A stretch of 64,000 nt of DNA from Lantana camara (GCA_037501455.1 CM074863.1:55595501-55659500); one strand, 5' to 3'; counted from the stretch's first letter, positions 49,442-61,406 are shown. The notes: a model not told the origin generated them from the sequence alone. Numbers and translations: made by a program.

Positions 49442-49555
49442 CTGCTGTCGAGTTTGTTGCTGCTTGCTTTTGGTTTTATTTTTCATGCATGGCTATGTAC
49501 GATTTGTTGGTTGCATGAATTACTTAATTGCATGTGCATGAATGAGGGCTACGTG

Positions 49556-51331
49556 TGTAACGCCCCGATTTTTTTTCACTCATGTGTTATGCTTCATTAT
49601 ATTAATAGTTCATAACATTATATGTAATATATTCTCATGCATTTATATGAATTAATTGATAATGTGACTAATTGTTCATATATGACCTTATTTGAGCACT
49701 TCTTGAAAATTGGTGGACTTAATTGCATAAATTCTTTTTGGTGTCGCTGCTTTACCGACAAACTGCATTCATCCAACTTCAAACTTACGCCATTTTCTCT
49801 TCGTTTTGAACTAGAAAACGAGCCATATACCATTTTAAAGGTCTACTTGTCTAGTTTCATTCCCAACAAACAAAACCCAATTCCAATTTCTAGAACTTTA
49901 GATATTCCCATTTTTCCACAGCATGTGCATTTTTAGGAAATTGTCGGGTTTTACCAAACTTCATCAAAACCCTTTTTATTGCATTCCTCTCACTTCCTTG
50001 TCTCCCATATGTGAATTATATGACTTATATACTTGGTTTATTGATAATTATGCTTTTATTTGACATTCCTTAATTGTTATTGGATGACATATTGATCATG
50101 ACTTTGTCGTGCGTCGTAATTGGTTCATTAGAGTCATGTCTCACAAACACTTGCCCTTTTTACACAGATTGTCTTCCCGTTGACAAGGAGCAAGCTTCAT
50201 AATTATATCCTTGTTGTATTGTCGGCACAGGTGAGGTTTAATTACTAGATATATAGAACCCGTATAACCCCTACATGATGTTTTAGGCCAAAATGTATAT
50301 ATATATCTCTATATATCTTTCTCAAAACCTATCGTGATTGTAAAAGATTTCGTGACCTATTGAAATATCGTGTTTCGTGTTTTGGCGAGTAAGCATGTCA
50401 TGTTCACTTGGGTCCGAGGGTAGTGTATTGAGCCAACCGGGGAAGCAAGGGCTGACGGGTAACTCTTGCACTATCCTCACCAATTTTGGGATCACCTCTG
50501 AATCCACCAGGAGGTTTGGTGGAGGAAGAAATCCCGTGCGTGGGAGTCATGTTCCCGATGTACACCGTTCATGGATGGTTGGGCCTTGCAAACCCACCAT
50601 CACCGGAGGAAAAAGGGTTCATGAAACTGCTAATTGTGCACTGTAATAACTTGCATGATAACCATTGAATTGAAACCTAAATATTGATTATTCATTGTTG
50701 GTGTAAAGGTTGGAGAATTGCCCTCACTCGCCGGGCCACGAATTGAATTGATAATGATTGAATTATTAAATTGATTAGTTGTAATCTCGGGCGAGATCTA
50801 TTTTAGTATTGAACTTATATTGTTCCTTTATTAAAAACCTTACCCGAGATTATAGCTTGCATGGTAATTGCGCTTATATTTATTTAAACCCCTCACTCAG
50901 TCTTCGGTTGACTAACACCTCACACTTTTCAGGTTTTCAAGGGTTACATGCTAGGAGGGATCGAGTCAGGTCTTTTGTTCTTTGGGTCTAGCACTTGTCT
51001 TCCTCACTTTGTTGTACATTATTTATGCATATATGTATTGTTATGTCTCTTGATACCTATGTATTAAGTATGACCTATTTGGATATCTTTGGAATTGGAT
51101 TTATGTAAATGATGGAAGGATTATGTTAAAGACATGAATATATATTATGCTTCCGTTTTATTGATTATGCATGATCGTATTTAATTGAGGGTTAGTCCCG
51201 CCTAGCTAGTGTGTCGTTTTTTTATTGTCACCTGTTCGCCATGAGTCCAGTTCATATATAGACTACCCATTTCATGTGTGAGCTAGACTTATGGTGCGGG
51301 GGTGTGGCATCTCGGCGTTCCGGGTACTACA
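49556..51331 (+). mobile_element. Solo LTR K inside J (internally deleted)
   Basis: 1776 bp with perfect TSD ACGTG (49551-49555 and 51332-51336). Compared with its relative L it lacks the leader, donor and palindrome blocks. It retains a weak hairpin (50899-50913, AGTC/GACT), acceptor TTTTCAG|GTT at 50932, and the inverted pair 50950-50958 and 51198-51206. The end block is GCGGGGGTGTGGC. An 89-codon ORF (50377-50646) is matched by an ORF in L, but only because the DNA is recent kin. Confidence 0.85.
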
Positions 51332-51445
51332 ACGTGATACCAATGCTGCTGCTAATTCATGAATCTAACATGCATGGGTTGTGTATATTTTGTTGATTTT
51401 GCATGAGCTGCATGCATACGGGTTGAATGAATACGTGCCTGCATG

Positions 51446-51473
<28 letters not shown>
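51446..51473. repeat. TA microsatellite in J
   Basis: About 14 TA units just after the K insertion, with ATGT/TATG-rich sequence downstream. Confidence 0.85.
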
Positions 51474-51477
<4 letters not shown>

Positions 51478-52748
51478 AAATTGTTTGTTTCCTTTACTTT
51501 TTTCAATCTGTTATAGTATATAGTATGTAATATTATGTAATTATGTAATTATGTGTGTATTATATTAATATATCATGTAATATGTTATTAAACATTGTTT
51601 TAAATTATGAATTTAAATGAATGATATTTGTTATTAGCCTAACTTTAATTTCAAGAATTGATTTATTTATAATATTAATTTGTGATATGATGTGTTATAA
51701 TTCTTTGTTTAATTTTATGAATTAAGTTGACATGAGTTATATGTGTTACAATTTTGAACGACTTAAGTGTTGCATTCTCGCATCTCATATACATAAGTTA
51801 CATACATTCGCATCGCCGTGCGTCTATTTGGTACATAACTGAGTCTAAGTCTCGGGTTTTGTGTTCGTTTGTCACAGGGAAGGTCCCCGTTGTCGGTGTT
51901 GAGCCCGAGATATAGGTTGTAATGGTCGGCACACTCTTATCTTTTGTTTTGCGCACAAGGTGAGGTTTAGGATCTTTTCTTTTAGTTAAACGACGTATAA
52001 CCCTTACGTGCTCTTATTTCTAGCCCGTATGCTACTACATATTTTATATATATAGTTAAATATGTTCTAAGTATGATATGTTATGATCTTACGAACACCT
52101 TCAGATTTTGAAAGTATGTATACGGGGCGTATATAAGCCGAGTTTTGAAACCCTTATGATATGATATGATATGTTACGATATAATAAGTTATGATATGAT
52201 ATGTAAGCGAGTTAAGCCATGAAAGATTGGCATATGTATGTTATGTTCCGTATGTTTGGGCCCCGGAGCTATGAGCAAGGACAACCGGGACAGTATCGGG
52301 CCATCGGGATCATCACTCCTTAGCATAGTTCCATATGATCCGAAGTGTCACGCGCGACCCTGGGAGTTCGGGGAAGGCGTACTCTTCGAGCTCGCGGTGT
52401 AAAAACCGGGAAAGACTCGCAGTGGCATCGCTACCCCTTGAGGTTATGTATGTATGGATAGTTAGGGTTTACGTAGCCCTTCTATCTCGGGGTATTGGTG
52501 GATTGTTATGTATGATTTCGATTTTCTTATGTTAATATGGGAGGTAAGGTTGGAAGCTCGTTACTCGCTCGAGCATTAAGATTATTTCTTGGATTGTGAA
52601 ACGGGGATAGTTTTACGAAACGTTTTGAATAAGTATATATATAAGTATTAGTTTTCCTTTGAAAATGCTTTGGTATGAAAAACCTATTCCCGATTCATGA
52701 TTCCTCCTTTTGATATGTGTTTTGCTCTTATATGTATAGTGTGTGAGT

Positions 52749-55244
52749 TATACTATCTTCTAACTCCATATATCAAAACATTATCATCTCCCAAACTACA
52801 TAACATGTCCAAAAGTAATAGATACAATACATGAACGTGTAGTGCTAGACTCGACTGAAAACAGAACAGGACTCTGACTCCCGCCTAGCACGAACCTGCA
52901 AAACAATGAAAGATTGAGGTGTCAGTCCAACACGGACTGAGCGAGGGGTGTAAATAAATATTAGCGCAATTAACATGCAAGTTCTAATCTCGGGTAAGGT
53001 TTTTAATAAAGGAAACAATATAAGTTCAATCTTAGAATAGATCTCGCCCGAGATTACAACTAATCCATTCAATCGATATAAACTTTATCAATTCAATTCA
53101 ATTCACTCAGTGGCCCGGCGAGTGAGGGAAATCTCCAACCTTACTCCAATTAGTGAACAATATCATCTTTAGGTTTAATTTCAATAATTATCATACAATC
53201 ATTAGTGCACACTTAGCATTTCACGAACTCCTTCTTCCTCCGGTGATGGTGGGATTGCAAGGCCCAACCATCCATGAACGGTGTACGTCGGGAACATGAC
53301 TCCCACGCACGGGATTTCTTCCTCCACCAAACCTCCTGGTGGATTCAGAGGTGATCCCAAAATTGGTGAGGATAGTGCAAGAGTTACCCGTCAGCCCTTG
53401 CTTCCGCGGTTGGCTCAATACACTACCCTCGGGCCCATGTGAACACGACATTCTTACTCGCCAAAACACGATCAATCACGATAACACGATTATTCAATAG
53501 ATCACGAAATCATTTGCAATCGGTAGAGATTTTGGGAAAGATATAAACATATATAGATATATACATTTTGGCTGAAAACATCACGTAGGGTTGTAAGGGT
53601 TCTATATATCTAGTAATTAAACCTCACCTGTGACGACCAAAACAAGAATAAAACTATGGTGCGGCCTCCTCGTCAACAGGAATGAAATCTGTGCAACAAG
53701 GACAAGGGTTAGTGAGACACGACTCGTATGAACCATTTAAGACGCACGGCAAAGTCATAATTAGTAGGTCATGAAATAACAATTAAGGAATGTCAAAGAA
53801 GAGCATGATGATCAATAAACCAAGTATATAACACATATAAGTCACGTAAGGGAGCCAAGGAAGTGAAAGAAAAGTAATAAGGAGGGTTTTGGTGAAGTTT
53901 AGCCAAAATAGACAATTTCCGAAAATGCACATGCTGTGGAAAAATGGGAATATCTAAATTTCTAGAAATTGGAATTGGGTTTTGTTTGTTGGGAATGAAA
54001 CTAGACACATAGGGCTTTCCGAGCATATATGGCTCGTTTTCTAGTTCAAAGTGAGGAGAAAATGGCGTAGGCTTGAAGTTGGATGATTGCAGTTTGTCGG
54101 TAAAGCAGCGACACCAAAAAGAATTGATTATATCTCACAAACTAGAAGAGATATTGAGATTATTCCAGTTGGAGGTTATTCTAGACTTCAAGAGCTTTCC
54201 AACGAATCACAAATCAGGTCATTTGGAGTTCGGATGAGGGAGTACCCGGCCGGGGAAAGTACAAGCTAAAATCTACCTGGCCGGGAAAAACTTGTGCAGA
54301 AACTTTCTGCACAAGCTCTACCCGCCCGGGGAGTTTTTCTTCATGAATTTACCCTCCCGGGTAGAGGGTTTTCAGCTGAAAACCGAGAAGAAATAGGGCA
54401 AAACAGGGGAGGGAAGGAAAAGGGAGCAAAGGCCACAACAAAACTTACTCAAAACACTCCAAAACAATCATATAACATGCATATAACTCATATATATCAA
54501 TTAGGCATCATATACTCCATGGAAACATGCTTTGATTCATAAGATTTTATCCAACAACCCATATATGATCATGATCCTTCTCACTCAAACTCAAGAATTA
54601 TGCATGAAATTCAAGTTGCTAGCTCATGATCATGCTTCTACTAGCTCAAATCCAAGTTATCAATGCAAAAATCATAACCTTAGCTCCACTTATGAAATTC
54701 AAGAATCAACCCTAATCTCATCTATACCTTGAAATGGAAGAAAGAATGAAGATGTGATGATGATTATGAAGATGCTCCCAAATATGCAAGTTCCCCTTGA
54801 AATCAATCTTGAAAAATGATGAAATCTCTTCCTTCCTTCATGGTATTTTGATCGTGATTGAGTGTGTGAGTGTGTGAAATTCTTTGGATGAAAATAGAAT
54901 GAAATGGAAGAGATGGGATGATATTTACAAAAGTCTTCCAAGAATGTGCATGACTCATCAATTTTTACACTTAAGTCCCTCAATTATCGGAAGTCATGTA
55001 ATCAAGTTTCATCTCATGGCAATTGATCATTTAACTCCATTCATATTAATGTAATTAAGTCCATACATTTAAGGAATGATCAAGCAAGGACACACATTTA
55101 TATTTAGTCACATTGGCAATTAATTCATGTAAATTTTCACGTTAAAAGAAATTTCACATAAGTTTATGAAAATAAAATGAATATAATGATATGAAAATTA
55201 TAATAATAACACATAATGCATAAATGGAAAATCGGGGCGTTACA
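52749..55244 (-). mobile_element. LTR L, truncated, opposite orientation
   Basis: Minus-strand start TGTAACGCCCCGATTTTCC at 55244. The last 250 bases or so, including the end block, are missing at the J/L junction. Donor-like TCAAG|GTATAG at 54727, palindromes 54245-54363, hairpin 52922-52940 (seven-bp TCAGTCC/GGACTGA), acceptor TTGCAG|GTT at 52896. It forms an inverted repeat with K (49720-51000 versus 52870-54130). Confidence 0.78.
54245..54363. repeat. Palindrome cluster, word TACCCGGCCGGG (L)
   Basis: 54245-54254 (CCCGGCCGGG, perfect), 54276-54285 (CCTGGCCGGG), 54291-54315 (arms CTTGTGCAGA/TCTGCACAAG, loop AACTT, ten pairs), 54321-54330 (CCC/GGG) and 54350-54363 (TACCC/GGGTA). Confidence 0.8.
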
Positions 55245-56508
55245 CAGGGGAACTGGACGACATTTTCCCCAAAATAAAAACAACTTTCTATGGAGCAATC
55301 GCAAAGAAATGTTGAGTATTCACAACCTGCCTAAAACTAGTCTAATATTAGAACTTTGAGAAATAATATTTACGATACTAGATCACATAATCCTTCCATT
55401 ACACTCAACGCACTCGCATTCACTTCTCTGCACTAGCGAACTTGTGCGCATTGTTTGATTTAAGACTAACTTACAATGTTAGGTCTTCGTAGTGACGAAT
55501 TTATTCATATTTCTTGATTTAAAAAAACTTAAAATTTATTTAATAAACACATATAATAATATGAAAAAGATGAATTTTAATTTTTTTATTTAGTATATGA
55601 TTATTATAAAATAATGAAATTAAGTTATTATTATTAATAGTCAAATAAAATCAAGTTTTTATATATGAAGGTAAATAAAATAAAATAATATTATAAATAA
55701 AATTATTTAAAATATTTTTTATTGAACGCTTTAAAACGCTCTTGCCCTTTCATTTTATTAAAATTTTATGAATTAACGCATTCGTACTCACATTTACACC
55801 CGCTCGTACATCCGTATTACGTGAACTAGTTAGGAAGTGCTCAGTCAAAATTCAATCTGCCGATTAAGAAAACTGGCTAAAACTATTAACTATGAACGAG
55901 AAATATGATTAAAAACAAAGTGTGGCATGGTGTGAATCATGGTGAAATGACGTTAATAATCTGTTTTTGATTGCGCCACGTCTCCAAAAATTTTTGAACC
56001 AACCAATTTGTCAACAACCTTTAAACCAATTGATTTGTCAACAACACATTGACCTATCCTCTTCTATTTTTGATAGCACCACGTCTCCAAATATTTTTAA
56101 TCCAATCGATTTGTCAACAACCTTGAGTCCTTGACGTATCCTCTCGTATTTGAACTCTAGTAGGATTTAACCATATCTTAGCCGAATCAATTATTAGACT
56201 TTATCTGAATTAAGAATTATTTTCTTAATTAATATAGTGTTTCATCCTTGATTTATCCTCTCATACTCGAACTCTTGTTTTAACAGTATCTTAGACGAGT
56301 TAACCAGTTAAACTTATCCAAATAATTAAGGATTATCATTCTTTAGTTAATTTCCTCAAATGAATTAAATTATTTGCCTACCGACAGTATGTGGACAATA
56401 TAATTTTCTAAACAATTATATTTATGTCCAAACATAGACTCATGAAAAATGTCTATTGTCCTCTATACAATGCAAAAAGAAAATCCTTCTTTTGCTTATA
56501 CACTGAAA
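55245..56508. other. Intergenic DNA downstream of the F-box gene
   Basis: AT-rich, no convincing ORF. A degenerate tandem duplication lies at about 55963-56150 (GCGCCACGTCTCCAAA and GCACCACGTCTCCAAA, with ATTTGTCAACAAC three times). No TSD or LTR terminus was recognised. The 3' UTR and polyadenylation region of the gene must begin near 56508 and run leftwards. Confidence 0.5.
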
Positions 56509-59499
56509 CTACTTATGGTACTCATAATCAGAATCATAGTCGTCTATCACCAAAGGTCCAGCCCCCCTGAAAGTGTCGAGGATCATTTGCTCCCACGTCC
56601 TTATGCTTTCGCTGAACCTGTGAAAATGCGACCGACTACTCGACTCAGCCTCCAATAGTTCCACAGAAGATGAATTCTGGAGATTTTCAGGGTCATATTT
56701 TAATGTGCATTTTCCTTGCTCGTCAATGATTTCTACATCAAAACCTGGAGAGAGTGGCCTACCGACAACTTGAACGTGCGTGATGCTGTAAAATGTTTCA
56801 AGATTTCAAACCCGTTGAAGGAATAGTGTGATTAATTAAAAGTGCTATAAGAGTTGGGATTTATTACGTTTCCTTATGTAGATTGGGTTGGGTTGAGCAC
56901 TTTATATATACTCCATGCTCCCAACCGATATTTTGTACTTAATTTTTCTCATTTCAATAAGATTTTCTCTTGCATACGCTCTCCTATCCCTCACACACTC
57001 TTCACAGAGTTCTCACACACACATCCCAACATGGCATCTAGGGCAGAATGATCCCGGGTGATTGATTACGAAATTCTGATTATCTTCACGCTGAAGAATC
57101 CTGTCCGATTACTTTATCCTATTCAACTTTTATAGCACTTTTAATTAATCACACTATTACAAATTCCTTCACCCGTTACATTTTCTGAATTTAGGTAGTG
57201 TTAGCCGACTGAAAAAGGCACCTCTGCCTTTATTACATTCTGTAAGCACTTTGGAAGTGTTCAGGAAACCAATTTAAACAAAAACAAGCGAGGAACTAGA
57301 AGCTAGAAGCAGAAGCATCTAGGGATCAACTTCTAGTTTCAGCTTCTATGTTAATTTCGTAAGTAAAGGGAAGTTTGTTAGCCTAATAAAAGTGCTTCTC
57401 AAACTTGTTTCTCCCCAAACAATTAACAGCTTGTTTATTCCAATCTTTGCTTTCCGAACACGAACCATGTTTACTACTCTTTAACACTGTAGCTTTAACT
57501 TCTCCAAAACCAGAAGTTTTTGCAACACCCACCCACATAGTGCAGGAAGCTTCTTATTTCATAGAAAATTAAAAGAAGAAGGGTGACGAGAAGCTCACCA
57601 TATATAGTATAGCCCGTCCATTTCCTGAGTCTGCACTCTGCCCAACAGCTCCAATTTCAGAATTCCTCCCACTGCAAGAATAGGTTCTGGCAGCTTAAAT
57701 TTTTGTACGCAGTTCTCCTACACATCAATGGATAAGGTGAGTGCTTCCTACAAAATTACACGTGGCATACATATCTTATCCAAAAAACAGTAATGGAGAG
57801 AAGAAAAGCCCCGAAGCTAAGGTTTGACTATACATTATAAATTTATAACGATCATTCTCACACTACCATGTGGTAAAATCAAAATTCATCAAACGTGTTG
57901 AAGGCAAAGTTTTCTTTCATTTAAAACACAACTGCTCTCAAGTACATTAAAGTGGCCAGATGTCCAGTAACGTTGGAAAAACTGGCCCATATGAAACTTT
58001 CTTGAAAGTACAGCAGAAACAAAAGAATACAACCTGATTTCTCTCAAGAAAACTCACCTGAGCCATTGGAAATTCCGGGGAACTATATGTCCATACAAAC
58101 TGATCATCAAAAAAATCTTGAGCATCCAGAAATTCGTCTCTCTCGTCCTTTTTTTCCTCCAAAGGAACTTTGGGATAGCCCATTTGAAATCTCACAGCCT
58201 TGGCTGAATAGATGGGGAAGCCAAACTGAAAATATGCTGGTCCAAAAATAATTATTGGCGTCAGTAGAGAACCATACCTAGGATAAAGATACTACAACCT
58301 GGGTATGAATTCCAAAGGGGGTAGTTGGGAACCAGGATGCATACCCAATAACTAAAAAAGGAACGAGAAAAGGAAAAAAAATTTAACTCCTACTGATGGT
58401 TAAGAATAACCTTGAAACGGATGTACATGAACTTCAGTGATGAGACATAGCTTTGAAGCCAATTTATAAAGTAATGCCTCTGGAGCAGCAGGATTACTAG
58501 CCCCCTTGCTTGACCAATATGATGCCCTGTGATCAACCCGGTCAGTTGGTTCCAGAGTATTCTTGATGCTTTCCTCAGGATAATTATCTGTACTTGACGC
58601 ACAGATAGCATCTGATATGCAATTTTCTCTTGTGTAAGGAGTAAGACCCTTACTTAATGATGCATATGCCCTGTGTTCTCTCTCCAAACAAGCCCATTCT
58701 GCTGCTGAATCATCTGCCCCACTCCCAACAGGGTCAAACGTGTTTCTAATTTCAATAACACGAGCAAAACTTGATGCTTCTGGAAACATTTTCAGACAAA
58801 GTTTCTTGCACAGACCGTTAGCAACTACTGCACAAGACCCAAATTTAGTGTCAAGAACATAGCATTACTGATCATTATCAAATTCCTCAACATCCAGTGG
58901 GAGGAAATGAATTTTGATGTATGCGAAAAAGTACATAATTCACCTCATTACTGCTCAATTATTGCATTGTATGGGAAACATATACAAGATACTAGAATGA
59001 TGAGTCATTCATTCAAACCAAGATTACCATTTGGTAACCCATATTGTGTTCTGAAAACATAAATAAGTATCTCCTCTCATGGATTACGATACAGCACTTC
59101 TCAGAACACTTCATTTATCTGTGATTGTAGATGATCTTATAAGACAAAAATAGAATGTTCTGCTCATTTAAGCCAAAACCAAAATGTCATTGTTTCTCAC
59201 CTAGAACAAGCGACATGAATCAAAACTTAACTTTCATGACCTCTAAAACGACTGGAAAACCAATACCAAAACCAATATTCTATATTTCTTATGCTTTCCT
59301 ATAAACTCAGTTACAGATAAACAAATGAACATGGAGCAAGAACGCAGTGACTGATCCAACGAGTGAACTTACCAAAATTACGCCACGAACTCGAGACGGC
59401 ACTTGTGCGTACGAGATCAGAAGGGTCCTCCAAATACATGAGGATTTTGAGTGACATGTCCCCTCCAAGCCATTGTATAAAATCCATGCTCGCATCCAT
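56509..59499 (-). CDS. F-box protein, At4g00755-like, five exons
   Basis: Substrate-recognition subunit candidate for an SCF ubiquitin ligase. Coding exons on the minus strand: 59499-59373, 58827-58411, 58236-58058, 57717-57599 and 56785-56509. They sum to 1119 bases, 372 codons plus stop, with GT/AG borders and matching phases throughout. Residues about 5-43 form the F-box (MDFIQWLGGDMSLKILMYL, then DPSDLVRTSAVSSSW). The middle has LCLITEVHVHPF and QFGFPIYSAKAVRFQMGYPK. The C-terminal region contains LPEPILAVGGILKLELLGRV, QEMDGLYYIC and HVQVVGRPLSPGFDVEI, with an acidic tail. The whole resembles the Arabidopsis At4g00755 family in layout and length (from memory). No inactivating change was seen. 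An upstream ATG in frame exists, but a likely 5'-UTR intron (donor near 59812, acceptor near 59515) favours the ATG at 59499. Targets are unknown. Confidence 0.9.
56817..57170. mobile_element. MITE-like element in intron 4 of the F-box gene
   Basis: 354 bp with imperfect terminal inverted repeats of about 40 bases (GAAGGAAT...AGTGTGATTAATTAAAAG and its complement; the right copy has a five-base insertion). It is flanked by direct repeats ACCCGTT (56810-56816 and 57171-57177). No transposase. The interior includes a TATATATA stretch and a pyrimidine-rich region. A seven- or eight-base TSD would suit a hAT-type element, but that assignment is uncertain. Confidence 0.7.
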
Positions 59500-60240
59500 T
59501 TTTCCCTCTAATGTTCTAAATATCCAAAACCAAGCCAAGAATCATTTACTGCAACCCTCGGAACTAGTAGAAAAGAATCAAAAAGGCAATATCCTTCCAA
59601 TTAAAACAAAAAAAAAAAAAAACACAATAGAGAGACCAAACAGCAAACCAATTAATTAACCAGAACATGAAATAATATTGCCAAAACTATTTGAAATTAA
59701 ATAAAATCACGCGAAATCGGAATCCAACACTAAAATATCCAGACTTCGACATCCTTGAATTGAAATACTCATCAGATGTAACGGAAAAAGTAAAGGAAAT
59801 AAGAGATTTTACCATTAACAAGTAGATAAAAAATATGAAGAAAATAGGCACCCACAATCCGCAGAATTTTCAGATTGAATTAAAGTTGTTGAAAGCATTT
59901 GTACACGTCCATTCCAAATTTCGCATTGTCATAATTATATTTGTAATAGCGGTATATATCAACGAAAGAAGAAAAGGGATAACGACGCCCCAAGAGAATA
60001 GAGATAAGAGTAAAGTCGGTCGATCGGGTGTAGTTGTACACATGTGACGCTTGGACCGTCTCATAAGGTTGGGACATCCAAAGTTGTTTGCCAACTCTAC
60101 CCTAGAAATTAAAGTAAAATTCAAAATCGTAAAAAATTATGTTAGTAAAAGATTTGAAAAAAAAAAGTACTAAGTAGAAAAACAATTAGTGTTTTTAGAA
60201 AAAAAGTTGATAATCACTTTTTAATTTTCATAAAGTTATT
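59500..60240 (-). promoter_or_regulatory. Probable 5' UTR and promoter region of the F-box gene
   Basis: No separate gene. On the minus strand a plausible noncoding first exon ends at a donor near 59812 (AATG|GTAAAA), with an acceptor near 59515 (ATTTAG). No unambiguous TATA box. An A-rich stretch lies near 59606-59623. Confidence 0.45.
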
Positions 60241-61000
60241 AATTTTGATGGGTCTGAATAGGGGGTACAGAGTCCAATCACTTTAGAATTTATTTAAAGG
60301 TGGGGAAACCGATGGTGATCGCCGGAAAAGACGGTAGGTTCAACCTGCTAGGACAAACACCAAAGAAATTGAGGTCAGACGGCCAAGCTGGGGGAACTGG
60401 GGGTGATTCCCAGTTTGGCTCTCCGACACTCAAGTCAGATGATGATCTGAAAGAGAGAATATGTGAAATGTGAAGTTGCAGTAATGGAGATTGCTTACCC
60501 TGAAGGAGATGAACTAGCTTATTTATAGTCGAGGGTCAGGGACCCTTCGGTCATTTGAACCGTGTGGTCCTGACCAGGTGTTGCCCTAACATGTGGCGCT
60601 ATGAGAGAAACGTAGGAGGAATCTTCTGCAAAAGCTGGTGAAAGTTAGGGTTGGCAACAGTGGTAGGTGTGCGGGCATGCACGGGGTGTCAGAGAACCGT
60701 TTTAGGGGGGGTGGTAATGAGGGCTTACGAGCACGCTCGTGTCAACCAAGGGCCTTGGAGATCAGAGAATCCGCTAAAGGATGACGGCCAAGGCTTAAAC
60801 AACGAGGGCGAATGAAGAACTCCCCTGAGGGCGTGTAGCGCTCGAAGAGAGCTCTCTTAATAAATTGGAGCTTAGCCTGGTGTTGCGAAGGGCGCTCGTT
60901 AGAGAGCGGTAAGGTTAATCACGCAGGTACGTATCAGAGATGGCACCTGTCTAAGAGAAACTTTGACGCTCGGGGGATTTGGGAGCTCGTGTATGACTGC
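60241..61000 (-). mobile_element. LTR-like fragment with minus-strand promoter
   Basis: The minus strand has TATAAATA (60520-60527), then a leader, then CTTGAGTGTCGGAGAGCC. This wording resembles the R/U5 part of many plant Ty3/gypsy LTRs. Boundaries and PBS could not be fixed. It may be a solo or truncated LTR. No ORF. Confidence 0.45.
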
Positions 61001-61398
61001 CTTAATCACAAGAGATCATGTGTCACTATCTCGAACTGGCACGTGTCCAAACGTGGGACGAGTGTATTTTGACCCTATCATTTTACCCCCCAATTCTGTA
61101 GCCCTTGATGATAAGGGTTGTAGAATTCTGAACCTTCTCAATTTCCGAGGGCAACGCTAGTGGGAGAAGATGGCGTGCGGCGAAATCTTCTTTTGAGCAT
61201 GCATTAATTGCTATCTCTTCAACTGACTGCCCACGTCACCCCGCATTTAATGCTGATAGGAGAGTGGGCGAGATTTTTCAGGAAACGACGCGTGAATCTC
61301 GGGGAGTGGGCGACGTTTCCCCAAAGTGGGTGGTTTCCAAGGCGGGAAATGATTGCCTTTTTGAAATTGAATGCTAGAAACGTACCAACTTCTTCTCC

Positions 61399-61406
61399 TA
61401 TAAATA
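61399..61406 (+). promoter_or_regulatory. TATA box TATAAATA
   Basis: CCTATAAATAGGGG lies about 280 bases upstream of the ATG at 61688. It is followed by a pyrimidine/A-rich leader. It points away from the minus-strand TATA box at 60520, about 870 bases off. Confidence 0.65.

Larger units (their letters stand above)
47812..52748 (+). mobile_element. LTR J, truncated (contains K)
   Basis: Plus-oriented LTR starting TGTAACACCCCGTTCG at 47812. Donor-like CCGAG|GTAAGA at 48570. Two GC-rich palindromes at 49396-49405 and 49424-49441. It stops abruptly near 52748, just upstream of where the hairpin and acceptor should be, and is joined to the oppositely oriented LTR L. Its sequence resembles LTR M at 62056. 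No gene. Confidence 0.75.

Noticed and set aside
50377..53475. Pair of similar 84-89 codon ORFs in K (50377-50646) and L (53221-53475)
   Set aside because: Nucleotide similarity extends well beyond the ORFs and the LTRs are kin, so the shared frame needs no protein-level selection.
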